A DNA stretch of 64,000 nt from Acidimicrobiales bacterium (GTDB lineage Bacteria > Actinomycetota > Acidimicrobiia > Acidimicrobiales > Aldehydirespiratoraceae). The translations under genes and the position numbers were made by a program. Shown here in pieces: positions 1-8,484 of the stretch. The stretch's first letter is position 1. Each line of letters opens with the position of its first letter. The DNA is taken from NCBI GenBank assembly GCA_029247365.1, contig JAQWLJ010000049.1, positions 1-64,000 of the forward strand, given 5' to 3'. The notes beneath the pieces were generated by a model, which saw only the letters and a list, made by a program, of their open reading frames with translations, was not told the DNA's origin and searched no databases.

Positions 1-36
1 AAGGGGTCAGCGAATTCATCTACTTCCAATTCTGAC

Positions 37-1146
37 ATGGAGCACACCGACCCCCTCGAACGAGCCACGACGGCGCCATCTACGGTGCGGACCTGGACCG
101 ACGACGACTTCCGCGCGGCCCGCGAAGCCGACCTTGCCGAGCGGACCGTGCCCGTCGGGTCGATGATTGCGGCCGTTATTGGCTGCCTGCTGCTCGCCAT
201 GTTGCTGACGTCGGGCAAGCTTGTCGAGATCGCGTCGCGAATGGACTTCGGTGAGAGCCGCGACCAGGCCCTTGGCGCGGCCGAAACGGTCGACCGGGTC
301 GCCAATTTCCTCTCGCTTAATCGCCCCTATGACCTCGTGGGCGACCTGCGGTCGACCAGGAGCGACCACAGCCCCGACGATGTCGCACTGGTTCGCACCA
401 CCACGACCGTTACGGTGTCAACCACAACGGCGGCTCTGCCGGCCGCCGATGAGACGCCCAGGACTTCCACCACCACGAGCACCACCACGGTTCCCGTCGG
501 TCGGTTGGTGACCGAGGCCAGCCCGTTACGGGTGTACGTGGCCGGCGACAGCCAAGCGACGTACCTGGGACAGGCACTCACCACCGAAGCCGACGTGCCG
601 CTTGCGGTCGAGACCGACGCCCGTATCTCGACGAGTCTGGCTCGCCCCGACTACTTCGACTGGCCCAGCCGCTGGATTCAGGTCGTTTCGGAATCAGCGC
701 CAGAGGCCGTGGTCCTGTTCCTCGGTGCCAACGACCATCAGGACATGGCTGATGTTGACGGCACCCGCCTTGTGGAAGGGACTACCACGTGGGAGATCGA
801 GTGGCGGATGCGCCTCGCCATCAGCCTCGATGTGCTCACCGCCGAAGGTGCAGTTGTTCTTTGGGTCACCCAGCCACCCATGCGTGATGGACGTCTCGAC
901 GCCGGGATTCAGCAGATCAACCAGCTCGCTATGGAGGTGCTCGCCACGCGCAGGGACGTGATCGTCATCGATATCTGGCACCTGTTCGGCGGTGACGCAG
1001 GGTTCACCCAACGACTTGCTGGGCCTGGTGGCGACACCATCGAGGCCCGCATCAGCGACGGCGTTCACCTGTCGCGACGAGGGGCGTCATGGGTCGCTGC
1101 GATGATCGAGGAGGAGATTACGACTCGCTGGACCTTCGACGGTTAG
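37..1146 (+). CDS. Membrane-anchored SGNH/GDSL-type hydrolase (DUF459-like)
   Basis: A 369-residue protein. A cytoplasmic head of about 39 residues is followed by one transmembrane segment (about 40-59) and a Thr/Ser-rich linker (about 121-155), which puts the C-terminal domain outside the cell. That domain has the SGNH hydrolase signatures: GDSQ at 170-173 (nucleophile Ser172), GAND at 230-233, and the Asp/His pair in DGVHLS (Asp341, His344). The family layout fits an esterase or acyltransferase acting on envelope glycans or lipids; the substrate cannot be read from sequence. Its stop overlaps the convergent yqgE-like gene by four bases. Family call is firm, function is inferred. Confidence 0.8.
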   Translation: MEHTDPLERATTAPSTVRTWTDDDFRAAREADLAERTVPVGSMIAAVIGCLLLAMLLTSGKLVEIASRMDFGESRDQALGAAETVDRVANFLSLNRPYDLVGDLRSTRSDHSPDDVALVRTTTTVTVSTTTAALPAADETPRTSTTTSTTTVPVGRLVTEASPLRVYVAGDSQATYLGQALTTEADVPLAVETDARISTSLARPDYFDWPSRWIQVVSESAPEAVVLFLGANDHQDMADVDGTRLVEGTTTWEIEWRMRLAISLDVLTAEGAVVLWVTQPPMRDGRLDAGIQQINQLAMEVLATRRDVIVIDIWHLFGGDAGFTQRLAGPGGDTIEARISDGVHLSRRGASWVAAMIEEEITTRWTFDG

Positions 1147-1691
1147 TTCATCCAGGGCTCCTCGGGGTAGTGCTGCAGCAGGCTGGTCGGGCCTGCCTGC
1201 CGCCCCACGACCTCCCACCAAAGTTGAGCGGGATCTGGGTGCAGGATGTCGCGGTCGTGGGCAATGCAGACCAGCCACGCCTCGTCGTGCAGTTCCGCCT
1301 CGAGCTGACCCGACGACCAACCTGCGTAGCCGCCGAAAGCCCGGATGCCATGGAGACCCGAGATATCGGACGGTTCGGCATCGAGGTCGATCGTGCCGAT
1401 ACCGCCGCTGATTGGGTTGAACGCTGCCGGCGATGCTGCACCACTTGCGACCCCGAGTGAGATAACCGACGACGGCGAGACCGGCCCGCCATGATGCACG
1501 ACGGCCGGAGCGGCGCTGTGAGGAGCCCATTGGTCGAAGAGTTCAGCGACGGGAAGCTCAGAGGGCTGCGTCAACACCACGCCGAGGGCGCCCTCGTCAT
1601 TGTGCTCGAGCACGAAGATGACCGTGAAGGCAAAGTCGGTATCGGTCATCGCCGGGCTGGCGACTAGGAGGCTCCCACGAGTGGTCATCAC
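1143..1691 (-). CDS. YqgE/AlgH family protein (DUF179)
   Basis: About 182 residues, the usual size for this family. The N-terminus carries the typical LLVASPAM motif, followed by FVLEHNDEGALGVVL and the HHGGPV turn, all characteristic of YqgE/AlgH folds. Molecular function is unknown for the family, which has been linked to regulation in pseudomonads. The annotated start is a GTG at 1691; an ATG one codon downstream (1688) is equally possible, and both keep the conserved N-terminal strand. The gene is divergent from thiD with about 30 bases between them and overlaps the upstream hydrolase gene tail to tail. Confidence 0.85.
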   Translation of the reverse strand: MMTTRGSLLVASPAMTDTDFAFTVIFVLEHNDEGALGVVLTQPSELPVAELFDQWAPHSAAPAVVHHGGPVSPSSVISLGVASGAASPAAFNPISGGIGTIDLDAEPSDISGLHGIRAFGGYAGWSSGQLEAELHDEAWLVCIAHDRDILHPDPAQLWWEVVGRQAGPTSLLQHYPEEPWMN

Positions 1692-1721
1692 GCTATCTTC
1701 GCGTGTGCGAGCATCGAAGCC

Positions 1722-2522
1722 ATGGCTGCTAACCCCTCCGTCGCGTTAACTATCTCCGCACACGATCCGCTAGGCGGGGCCGGACTCGCAGCCGACCTCA
1801 CCACGTTCGCCGCGCTGGGGGTGCACGGAGCGGTCGCCGTCACCGCCGTGACGGCGCAGCGATTTGGCTCGGTCGATCGTGTCGAACCGACCTCGCTCGA
1901 ACTCCTCGAGGCGCAACTCGACGGCATCGTCGCAAGTCTGCCGATCGCGGCAGTCAAGATCGGGCTCCTCGGGTCGCCAGAGGCGGTGACCCTGGTCGCC
2001 GACCGCGTCGCAACAGGGCAGCTTCCCGCCCCCGTCGTCGACCCGGTGCTCATCGATGGGCGAGGCAAACGCTTCGTGGGCAGCGACATCGAGGCTGCGA
2101 TGCGCGATCGCCTCTTTCCACTCGCCGCAGTGCTCACACCAAACCTCGGAGAAGTTGCCGTGTTGACCGGCACGGATGTGGTCTCGCCGGAGGACGTGAA
2201 GGCTGCAGCCGAGCCGCTAACGCGCCTTGGCGCAGGTCTCGTGATCGCGACGGGTGGGGCTGCGCCTGGCGCTCTCGCGGTCGACGTGGCGGTCACTGCG
2301 GATGGCGCGGTCAGCCTTGTCGAAGCGCCATGGATCGACACGCCGCACGTGCGCGGCTCCGGTTGCACCTTCGCTGCGGCGACCGCAGCTCGGATTGCAC
2401 TCGGCGACGAGCCGTTGGAGGCCGTCGCGCGCGCCAAGCGCTTCGTCTCCGGCCGGCTCGCTGCCTCGAGATGGACGGGTCTGGGCGGGGCAGGGCCTGT
2501 GGCCCACTGGATGGACCCCTAG
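1722..2522 (+). CDS. thiD: Hydroxymethylpyrimidine/phosphomethylpyrimidine kinase
   Basis: Phosphorylates HMP and HMP-phosphate in the pyrimidine branch of thiamine synthesis. The 266-residue ribokinase-fold protein shows the ThiD signatures: DPLGGAGLAADL near residues 15-26 (usually SDPSGGAGIQADL), VDPVLIDGRGKRF, LTPNLGEVAVLTG, and the catalytic-site motif VRGSGCTF near the C-terminus. The His of the second motif (AHDP in place of GSDP) is a mild deviation. No other thiamine gene is adjacent, so it appears as a stand-alone gene. Its stop overlaps the convergent SET-domain gene by four bases. Confidence 0.9.
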   Translation: MAANPSVALTISAHDPLGGAGLAADLTTFAALGVHGAVAVTAVTAQRFGSVDRVEPTSLELLEAQLDGIVASLPIAAVKIGLLGSPEAVTLVADRVATGQLPAPVVDPVLIDGRGKRFVGSDIEAAMRDRLFPLAAVLTPNLGEVAVLTGTDVVSPEDVKAAAEPLTRLGAGLVIATGGAAPGALAVDVAVTADGAVSLVEAPWIDTPHVRGSGCTFAAATAARIALGDEPLEAVARAKRFVSGRLAASRWTGLGGAGPVAHWMDP

Positions 2523-2845
2523 TCGATGTGGTCCCACTCTTCGCCGTAGTGAAACGTGAGTTCCTCGCCGACGCCAATGTCACGGAGTGCGAAGAGCTGG
2601 GGACCGTCGAATTCGACATTTGGGTCCGTACTGTGGTTAAGCCATCGCAAGGGCCCGTCTCCGTCGATGCCATGAAACTCTCCATCGTCGCCTTCCACCC
2701 ACAGCACGTAGGTCCCGTCGGCGGCTGTGGCTCGACCGGTGTACTCGCCGATGAACTCCGTCGCCGCGATCGGGCGGGTGGCGAAGCAGCCCTTTCCGTG
2801 GATCGGCGAGTCCCTGACCTTGGCTGGGGTTCGGTCATCCATCAT
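2519..2845 (-). CDS. Small SET-domain protein (putative lysine methyltransferase)
   Basis: A 108-residue protein that is essentially only a SET domain. HGKG (16-19) begins the fold, RWLNHS (67-72) matches the conserved (R)(F)(I)NHS SAM/substrate motif, and GEELTFHYG (93-101) matches the ELTxDY catalytic motif with His replacing Asp. SET enzymes transfer a methyl group from SAM to protein lysines; the bacterial target is unknown. I chose the ATG at 2845, which overlaps the end of the upstream gene, because longer reading starts would run through that gene. The two genes are probably co-transcribed. Confidence 0.8.
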   Translation of the reverse strand: MMDDRTPAKVRDSPIHGKGCFATRPIAATEFIGEYTGRATAADGTYVLWVEGDDGEFHGIDGDGPLRWLNHSTDPNVEFDGPQLFALRDIGVGEELTFHYGEEWDHID

Positions 2846-3182
2846 TGCGACGCAGTTCATGGAGGGTGGCGGGCTCGTGGGGCTCGGTCCGAGTTCGGCC
2901 GTCGGAGATGAGAGAGCGGACGACCGCCTCCTCGGCCAGATCCTCGATGTCGCTGCGGGCGGGGTCGCGAAGGAAGCTGTCGATGGCGACCGCATTGGGG
3001 AAGCTCATCACCAGCACCACGTCGGGTTCACCGGGTCGCCTGTCGAGCGGCTCGACGCGGCGCACCAGATTGCCTTGGTGGCGGGGGAGTAGCTGCACAA
3101 GCGCCTCGAGGTACTCCTCGAAACGGGGTGAGGAGGTCGCCCAGAAGCGCACGGTGAGTTCGATGCGCGGGGCCTCGGTCAT
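2835..3182 (-). CDS. DUF1330-like dimeric alpha-beta barrel protein
   Basis: A 115-residue soluble protein with the alternating pattern of a ferredoxin-like/dimeric alpha-beta barrel: an N-terminal beta strand (IELTVRFWA), a helix (FEEYLEALVQLLP), a central strand (DVVLVMSFPN) and a helix (AVAIDSFLRD). This resembles the DUF1330/ABM families, whose role is mostly unknown. It overlaps the start of the downstream SET-domain gene by 11 bases, so the two are likely translated together. No signal peptide or catalytic motif is visible. Confidence 0.6.
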   Translation of the reverse strand: MTEAPRIELTVRFWATSSPRFEEYLEALVQLLPRHQGNLVRRVEPLDRRPGEPDVVLVMSFPNAVAIDSFLRDPARSDIEDLAEEAVVRSLISDGRTRTEPHEPATLHELRRNDG

Positions 3183-3226
3183 GGCGACAACGGTAGTGCC
3201 CGGGCTTCACCGTTCCTGGCCGCTTG

Positions 3227-4441
3227 TCAGGCGTCGACTTGCGCGAACAACGCCTTGAGGTAGGCACCTTCGGTAAAGCCAATCGGGTGGTCGACGTCGT
3301 GATCGGGTCGAGCAACGACATCGAGTCGACGTCCTGCCCGGTCGGCGGCTGCCTTGATCGTGGCGTCGAAGCGGTCGCGATCGATCCGGCTCGAGCAGCT
3401 GGATTGCATCAGTAAGCCTCCGGCCTCCACGAGATCGAGGGCAAGGTGCGTGAGACGCGAGTATGCGCGTAGCGCGCCAGGAACTGCGTCGCGCCGCGAT
3501 GCGAACGACGGCGGGTCGACGACGACGATGTCGTACCGCTGGCCGCGCACCGCAAGATCGGCCATGACTTCGAATGCGTCGCCGGTCGAGGTCTTGTGAT
3601 CGACCGGCGCATTTGCGGCGACATGACGCCTCGCCGCCTTGGTGGCATGGGGGGAGAGGTCGATCGAATGCACGTGTCGAGCTCCGCCAAGCGCCGCCTG
3701 CACACTGAATCCGCCGTGGCAGCAGAAGACATCGAGCACGCGGGCCCCACCCGCATGCGACGCAACCCGCAGGCGATTGGCTCGCTGATCGAGGAAGTAG
3801 CCGGTCTTTTGGCCGCCGATGGGGTCAGCAGTCATTGTCGCCCCGCTCTCCAGAAACGGAACGGGCGTCTGGGGTGAGCCGCCTGCGAGTATCACGCCGT
3901 CCCAGTAACCCTCGGGGCTAGCAGTTTCAACCGCTCGGGCAAGTCGGAGCACCACACTCGCCGGCTGCCAGCATTCCTCGATCGCGTCGAGCACGGCCCG
4001 CAGGTGGGCGAACCAGGCGGCACTGTAGATCTTGAGCACGATCACGTCTGCGTAGCGGTCGATCACAAGGCCTGGGAGGCCGTCGTTCTCGCCGTGGACC
4101 AGTCGGATCCCTGTCACACCCTCATCGTCGAGAAGTGGTCGCCGGACCTCAGCGGCGGCACGTAGCCGCTCCCGCCAGAAGCTCTCGTCGATCGGGCGCG
4201 CGGCGCCATGATGCAGGACGCGGATCCGGATCGGAGAGTCGGGGTCCCAGAGACCTATGGCGGCGAAATTCCGCTTGTCATCGAAGACAACGGCAAGATC
4301 ACCAGGAGCACCATCGTGAGAGGTCGACACGATCGACGCGTCGAACAGCCATGGGTGTCCGCGTCGCACGTGGCTGAGAGCGTCCTTCGTCACCCGGACA
4401 GCCAGCCGCTTGTCGCTGGGTGGGGGAAGTGGTGCCGGCAC
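3227..4441 (-). CDS. RlmI-like class I SAM-dependent rRNA methyltransferase
   Basis: A 404-residue protein with an N-terminal PUA-like RNA-binding domain (AVRVTKDALSHVRRGHPWLF) and a C-terminal Rossmann methyltransferase. Motifs include QKTGYFLDQRANR, the SAM loop VLDVFCCHGGFSVQAAL, and the catalytic NPPxF-like VVVDPPSF. This layout matches RlmI, which makes 5-methylcytosine in 23S rRNA; the exact site here is not proven. I chose the GTG at 4441 because a TAnnnT box (4449-4454) lies seven bases upstream; a TTG at 4480 would add 13 poorly conserved residues. Confidence 0.8.
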   Translation of the reverse strand: MPAPLPPPSDKRLAVRVTKDALSHVRRGHPWLFDASIVSTSHDGAPGDLAVVFDDKRNFAAIGLWDPDSPIRIRVLHHGAARPIDESFWRERLRAAAEVRRPLLDDEGVTGIRLVHGENDGLPGLVIDRYADVIVLKIYSAAWFAHLRAVLDAIEECWQPASVVLRLARAVETASPEGYWDGVILAGGSPQTPVPFLESGATMTADPIGGQKTGYFLDQRANRLRVASHAGGARVLDVFCCHGGFSVQAALGGARHVHSIDLSPHATKAARRHVAANAPVDHKTSTGDAFEVMADLAVRGQRYDIVVVDPPSFASRRDAVPGALRAYSRLTHLALDLVEAGGLLMQSSCSSRIDRDRFDATIKAAADRAGRRLDVVARPDHDVDHPIGFTEGAYLKALFAQVDA

Positions 4442-4448
4442 AGATACG

Positions 4449-4454
4449 ACGATA
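4449..4454 (-). promoter_or_regulatory. -10 box, leaderless start of the RlmI-like gene
   Basis: TATCGT on the minus strand, seven bases before the GTG at 4441. The spacing puts transcription initiation at or next to the start codon. No good -35 hexamer is visible. It is the main reason for preferring the 4441 start. Confidence 0.4.
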
Positions 4455-4570
4455 CGGCGCCAGTACTCCTGTGCAGGCAACTTTACATAACGAACATTTC
4501 CGGCGGTAATGAGCGAGGATAACGCCTGCGCTATTGCGCCGAATCGCTATCGGACGACTAAACCACAGGG

Positions 4571-5512
4571 ATGACCGTCACAACGATCCCGACCGAGGCC
4601 GAGATTGCGGCCGCCGTGGAGCGATGCCGGCCACTGATCCGCCGCACGCCGGTCCTCGAGACGGCTCCGGGTGATCTCGGCATCGATGTGGCGGTCACGT
4701 TGAAGCTCGAGTCACTCCAGTACGCCGGTTCGTTCAAGGCCCGCGGGAGTCTCAACAACGCTCTGGCATCTGCTATCCCCACCTCGGGCCTTATTGCTGC
4801 CTCTGGTGGCAATCATGGCATTGCTGTGGCCCGGACTGCCCGGGTGCTTGGCGTCCCTGCGGAAATCTTCGTCCCGGGTGTGTCGGCCCGAGCGAAGGTC
4901 GACCGGGTCCGGGCCCAAGGTGCCACGGTGCACGTCAGCGGTTCCCTCTACGACGATGCGCAGGTGGCCTGCGACGCCCGCGCGGCCGAATCTGGCGCCC
5001 TCAACATCCATCCCTATGACGCTTCGCTCACCGTGGCTGGCCAAGCCACGCTGGGTGTCGAACTGGGTGAGCAGGTACCTGAGGTCGACACGGTCGTCGT
5101 CGCAGTCGGCGGTGGTGGACTTGTCGCCGGAATACGGCTTGCGCTCCCCCACGTTCGCATCGTCGCAGTGGAGACACCCGCTTGCAACGCGCTCCATGCG
5201 GCCCAACAAGCTGGTGATCGTGTCGGTGTCTCCCCGGCCGGCGTTGCCGCCGACGCCCTGGGCGCCAAACAGATCGGGTTCTTGCCGTGGGCGATACTCG
5301 CCGGGGCTGTCGACAGCGTGCTCGTTGACGATGTCGATGTGATGAGTGCCCAACAGGCGATGTGGGACGAGATGCAGGTTGCTGTCGAGCCGGCCGCGGC
5401 CGTCGCGTTGGGCGCGGTTCGTGCCGGGGCGTACGAGCCTGCTGCTGGCGAACGGGTGGCGGTGATCGTCTGTGGGGGAAACGTCGACCCAGGCGATCTC
5501 ACCGCCGATTGA
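4571..5512 (+). CDS. Threonine/serine dehydratase family PLP enzyme
   Basis: A fold-type II PLP enzyme of 313 residues. SFKARG places the PLP lysine at Lys56, SGGNHG (78-83) binds the substrate carboxylate, and GGGGL (180-184) binds the PLP phosphate. It is short and lacks the C-terminal ACT regulatory domain of biosynthetic IlvA, so a catabolic threonine deaminase, serine dehydratase or serine racemase role is equally possible. Expected reaction: deamination of Thr or Ser to a 2-oxoacid plus ammonia. It is divergent from the methyltransferase gene and not in a pathway cluster. Confidence 0.8.
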   Translation: MTVTTIPTEAEIAAAVERCRPLIRRTPVLETAPGDLGIDVAVTLKLESLQYAGSFKARGSLNNALASAIPTSGLIAASGGNHGIAVARTARVLGVPAEIFVPGVSARAKVDRVRAQGATVHVSGSLYDDAQVACDARAAESGALNIHPYDASLTVAGQATLGVELGEQVPEVDTVVVAVGGGGLVAGIRLALPHVRIVAVETPACNALHAAQQAGDRVGVSPAGVAADALGAKQIGFLPWAILAGAVDSVLVDDVDVMSAQQAMWDEMQVAVEPAAAVALGAVRAGAYEPAAGERVAVIVCGGNVDPGDLTAD

Positions 5513-5553
5513 TCTTCACCCGACGCGACGTCGCCGCCCGGCCCCTTGGCCGA

Positions 5554-5559
5554 TACTGT
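5554..5559 (+). promoter_or_regulatory. -10 box, leaderless start of the RGG protein gene
   Basis: TACTGT lies seven bases before the GTG at 5567, giving a leaderless arrangement. It supports 5567 over the in-frame TTG at 5546, which lies upstream of this box. Confidence 0.4.
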
Positions 5560-5566
5560 TTTCCCC

Positions 5567-6856
5567 GTGGCACGACGGCTTGACATCGAACTCACCTCTG
5601 ACCGCGGCGACGGGCGGTGGACGTGGCGCGCCGCTGGCGCAAAGATGCCCAAGGGCGTGGTCGAGGGCTCGCTGCTTCCGAGTGGCTCACTGGTGGGCGA
5701 TGTCGTGAAGGTCGAGGCTGAAGCGGACCTTGAGGGTCTGACGATCACCACCGTCTTCGCCCCCAAGGGGCCCCGCAAGGAAGCGGAACGGCTTGAACTT
5801 CTTGGCAGTGGCCGAGACGAGCCGCTGGTCACCCAGGTACTCGCGTCGAAGGGCCGGGGTCGTGGTGGCGACAGCGACGGGCGTGGTCGTGGTAGAGGCC
5901 GTGGGCGTGATGGTGACGATCGGGGTACGCCCGATCGCTCGCGTCGCGAGCGCCCGAAGCCACCAGCCCGTCCCAAGGCGCCACGTCTTCGTCCGGCGCG
6001 AAGCCATCGCCAGGCATCACTTAACGCACTGCCCAAGGCGCAACACCAACTGGCCGAGGAAGTCCTGCGAGGCGGTGTGCCCGGCGTTCGTCAGGCCATC
6101 GACCAGATGAACGAGTTGGCTGCGGCTGAGGGCATGCCAAAGATCAAGCGGAACCCGCTTGTCGCGCTCGCCGAAAAGCTCGCGCCGACCCTGAAGGCCG
6201 CCGAATGGCGTGATCGGGCTGAAGCTGCAGTGGCCGGGATTGAGACAGTCGATCTGCGCGACATTCGCAGCGTGGTCGCCGCAGCCGACGGCGCGGCCCG
6301 TGACGGGGAGACTCGCGAACTCGCTGAGCATCTTCGTGCGGGCTTGAACGCTCGTACCGAGGCCGATCATCAGGCCTGGCGGGACGAACTCGCCCAGAAC
6401 ATCGCCGAAGGCCGAACGGTCCGTGCTTTACGCCTCAGCTCACGCCCACCGAAGGCTGGTGCGCCTCTGCCGGTCGACATGGCCGAGCGCCTGGCTAGTG
6501 CGGCGGCAGAGTCGCTCACTAGTGAGGTGACGTCTGATCGCTGGGCCACTGTTGTGGATGCGGTGGCCTTCTCCCCGGTCCGCTCACAAGTCACCGCCCA
6601 GGGCATTCCCGCATCGCCGAGCGACGAGCTGATGAAGTCAATGAAGAAACTCGCCGGCCGTGTGCCCCAGCTCGCCGCCCTGTTTGGAATCGAGGCTCCG
6701 GCGCCGAAGTCCCGAGGCCGTGGTCGCCCGACCCCCCCGCCGCCGCCACCAAGTGGCCCGGTCGACGAAACGCCAGCCCCAGAGCCGGCGCCAGTCCCAG
6801 AGCCGCCGATGACCGCTGCAGCTCCTGAGACCGCAGTAACCGACGAAGAGGAGTGA
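5567..6856 (+). CDS. Putative RNA-binding protein with RGG box and proline-rich tail
   Basis: About 429 residues, not matched to a named family. The N-terminal ~75 residues are strand-rich with a small-barrel look (DGRWTWRAAGAKMPKGVVEG...), like TRAM/OB modules. A low-complexity RG/DG region follows (residues ~95-120, GRGRGRGRDG), then an alpha-helical domain (~130-360) and a Pro/Glu/Ala-rich tail including seven prolines in a row. RGG boxes plus a small barrel suggest nucleic-acid binding (inference). The stop codon shares four bases (GTGA) with the next gene, so the two form an operon. The start was chosen from the -10 box at 5554-5559. Confidence 0.6.
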   Translation: MARRLDIELTSDRGDGRWTWRAAGAKMPKGVVEGSLLPSGSLVGDVVKVEAEADLEGLTITTVFAPKGPRKEAERLELLGSGRDEPLVTQVLASKGRGRGGDSDGRGRGRGRGRDGDDRGTPDRSRRERPKPPARPKAPRLRPARSHRQASLNALPKAQHQLAEEVLRGGVPGVRQAIDQMNELAAAEGMPKIKRNPLVALAEKLAPTLKAAEWRDRAEAAVAGIETVDLRDIRSVVAAADGAARDGETRELAEHLRAGLNARTEADHQAWRDELAQNIAEGRTVRALRLSSRPPKAGAPLPVDMAERLASAAAESLTSEVTSDRWATVVDAVAFSPVRSQVTAQGIPASPSDELMKSMKKLAGRVPQLAALFGIEAPAPKSRGRGRPTPPPPPPSGPVDETPAPEPAPVPEPPMTAAAPETAVTDEEE

Positions 6857-7614
6857 TCCACTTCGAGGTCCGAGGCCGGGTAGCGGTAATCACCCTTGAT
6901 CGTCCTGAAGCGCGTAACGCCATCAACGCGGTCATGGCAGAGGCGATGGAGTCTGCGATCGACCGGCTTGAAGGTGACGATGAGCTCTGGGTCGGGATTG
7001 TTTCCCACACCGGCCCCGCCTTCTGTGCTGGCGCTGACCTGAAGCAGATCGCCGCGGGTAACGCAGGTCGCCTTTGGACCAAGCGGGGCGGCTTCGGGGG
7101 CATCGTGCTGCGCGAGCGCATGAAACCGCTGATCGTGGCGGTCGACGGTCACGCGGTGGCCGGTGGAACCGAGATCGCGCTGGCTTGTGACTTGCGCGTT
7201 GCGTCTACGGGGTCGGTGTTTGGGATTCCCGAGGTAAAGCGGTCACTGGTCGCTGCGGCCGGAGGTCTCGTCCGTCTCCCCCGCGTGTTACCCCCTGCCA
7301 TCGCCATGGAGTTGGCCATCACCGGCGACACCATCAGCGCTGAGCGGGCGTATCACTTCGGCATGATCAACGAGCTTTGCGAACCGGGCACTGCTGTGGA
7401 GACGGCCATGACGTTGGCCGATCGGGTTCTGTCCAATGCTCCCCTGGCGGTGCAGGCTAGTCGCCGGCTCATCCTTGAAGCGCCCGAGCAGAGTGACGCC
7501 GAGGGGATGAGTGCCGCGTCCGCGGCGATGGCGGCCCTGTCATCCAGTGAGGACTACACCGAGGGCCCCCGTGCGTTCATCGAGAAACGCGCATCCGAAT
7601 GGAAGGGTCGCTGA
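6853..7614 (+). CDS. Enoyl-CoA hydratase/isomerase family protein (crotonase)
   Basis: A 253-residue crotonase-fold protein. AFCAGADLK (near residues 56-64) and HAVAGGTEIALACD supply the two oxyanion-hole strands, and FGIPEVKRSL is the conserved substrate-binding segment. Such enzymes hydrate or isomerise acyl-CoA thioesters in fatty-acid or amino-acid breakdown; the particular substrate is not evident. Starts at a GTG whose last bases overlap the stop of the upstream RGG-protein gene, an odd pairing because the neighbour looks RNA-related. Translational coupling is likely. Confidence 0.85.
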   Translation: MIHFEVRGRVAVITLDRPEARNAINAVMAEAMESAIDRLEGDDELWVGIVSHTGPAFCAGADLKQIAAGNAGRLWTKRGGFGGIVLRERMKPLIVAVDGHAVAGGTEIALACDLRVASTGSVFGIPEVKRSLVAAAGGLVRLPRVLPPAIAMELAITGDTISAERAYHFGMINELCEPGTAVETAMTLADRVLSNAPLAVQASRRLILEAPEQSDAEGMSAASAAMAALSSSEDYTEGPRAFIEKRASEWKGR

Positions 7615-8013
7615 TCATCTGACGATCCCGTTGTCCCGCAGATAGTCGAGCAGGCCGGGAACCAGGTCGAGCGCTCCGAGCTGTGTGAGCGGGACCCACG
7701 CGGCGCCGGCTGCATCGTCACCTGCTGTCGGCGTTGTCGGTCCGATGATGTCGACGTGATAGTTGGCGATCAGGAGATGGCGGTCCGAGCTAATCCGCTC
7801 TACGAGGGCGATCAGGGGTCCGGCGACGATGGTGAGGCCGGCTTCCTCGGCCATTTCCCGAACGATCGCCTCGGCGAGCGTTTCTCCTGTCTCGACCCGA
7901 CCGCCAGGAACAGACCAGAGACCGGTCGATGGCTCGGTTCCTCGCTTGATCAGGAGAATCGCGTCATTGACAATGGCGACGCCACCTACCGCAACCGCGA
8001 TTTCGCTATTCAC
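7615..8013 (-). CDS. Nudix hydrolase
   Basis: A 132-residue single-domain Nudix protein. The Nudix box runs from Gly38 to Leu60 and fits the GX5EX7REUXEEXGU pattern exactly (REMAEEAGL at its end), so the metal-binding glutamates are present. It should cleave a nucleoside diphosphate linked to another moiety; sequence alone does not say which. It overlaps the upstream GNAT gene by four bases and is the last gene of a four-gene minus-strand run (8931-9407 acidic protein, helical protein, GNAT, Nudix). Confidence 0.88.
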   Translation of the reverse strand: MNSEIAVAVGGVAIVNDAILLIKRGTEPSTGLWSVPGGRVETGETLAEAIVREMAEEAGLTIVAGPLIALVERISSDRHLLIANYHVDIIGPTTPTAGDDAAGAAWVPLTQLGALDLVPGLLDYLRDNGIVR

Positions 8014-8483
8014 GGATCGATGGAGCGGTGGACCTCGATTGCCCGTGCCACCAGCCCGAACGATTCGAAAAAGTTCTTGGTGTTGCGGTCGCCGGGGAGT
8101 GCGAGGGAGTCGAGCCCGGCATGGCCCTTCTCCCGAGCCCAGTCCTCGATACCGAGTAAGAGCTGTTCCCCCACGCCAACACCTCGAGCATCGGGCATCA
8201 CATACAGATCAGTGATGCGAGCGACGGCGGCGCCGCTATGAAGGCTCAGCTCATGGGCGGCGCCGTAGCCGACCACCGTGCGGTCAATCGTCCCTACCAA
8301 CACGACGTGTTCGGTCGAGGCGAGCTCGGTAGTGATGACGGCATCGAGAGGTTCGGTTCGGGCATCGATCTCGGCCCAGAGTGAGCCGCCACGCAGTGGG
8401 CGAAGTTCCTCGATACCGCTACGGGCCAGCGCGACCACGATGTCGAGGTCCGAGTCGGCGGCAAGACGGGCGCCGAGCTCCAT
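8010..8483 (-). CDS. GNAT family N-acetyltransferase
   Basis: A 157-residue GNAT-fold protein. The acetyl-CoA pyrophosphate-binding loop is RGVGVG at residues 100-105 following ITDLYVMPDA, and the C-terminal strand includes RNTKNFFESFG. It should transfer an acetyl group to an amine; small molecule versus protein target cannot be decided. Four-base overlap with the downstream Nudix gene and one spare base to the upstream gene indicate co-transcription. Confidence 0.85.
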   Translation of the reverse strand: MELGARLAADSDLDIVVALARSGIEELRPLRGGSLWAEIDARTEPLDAVITTELASTEHVVLVGTIDRTVVGYGAAHELSLHSGAAVARITDLYVMPDARGVGVGEQLLLGIEDWAREKGHAGLDSLALPGDRNTKNFFESFGLVARAIEVHRSIDP

Positions 8484-8484
8484 G

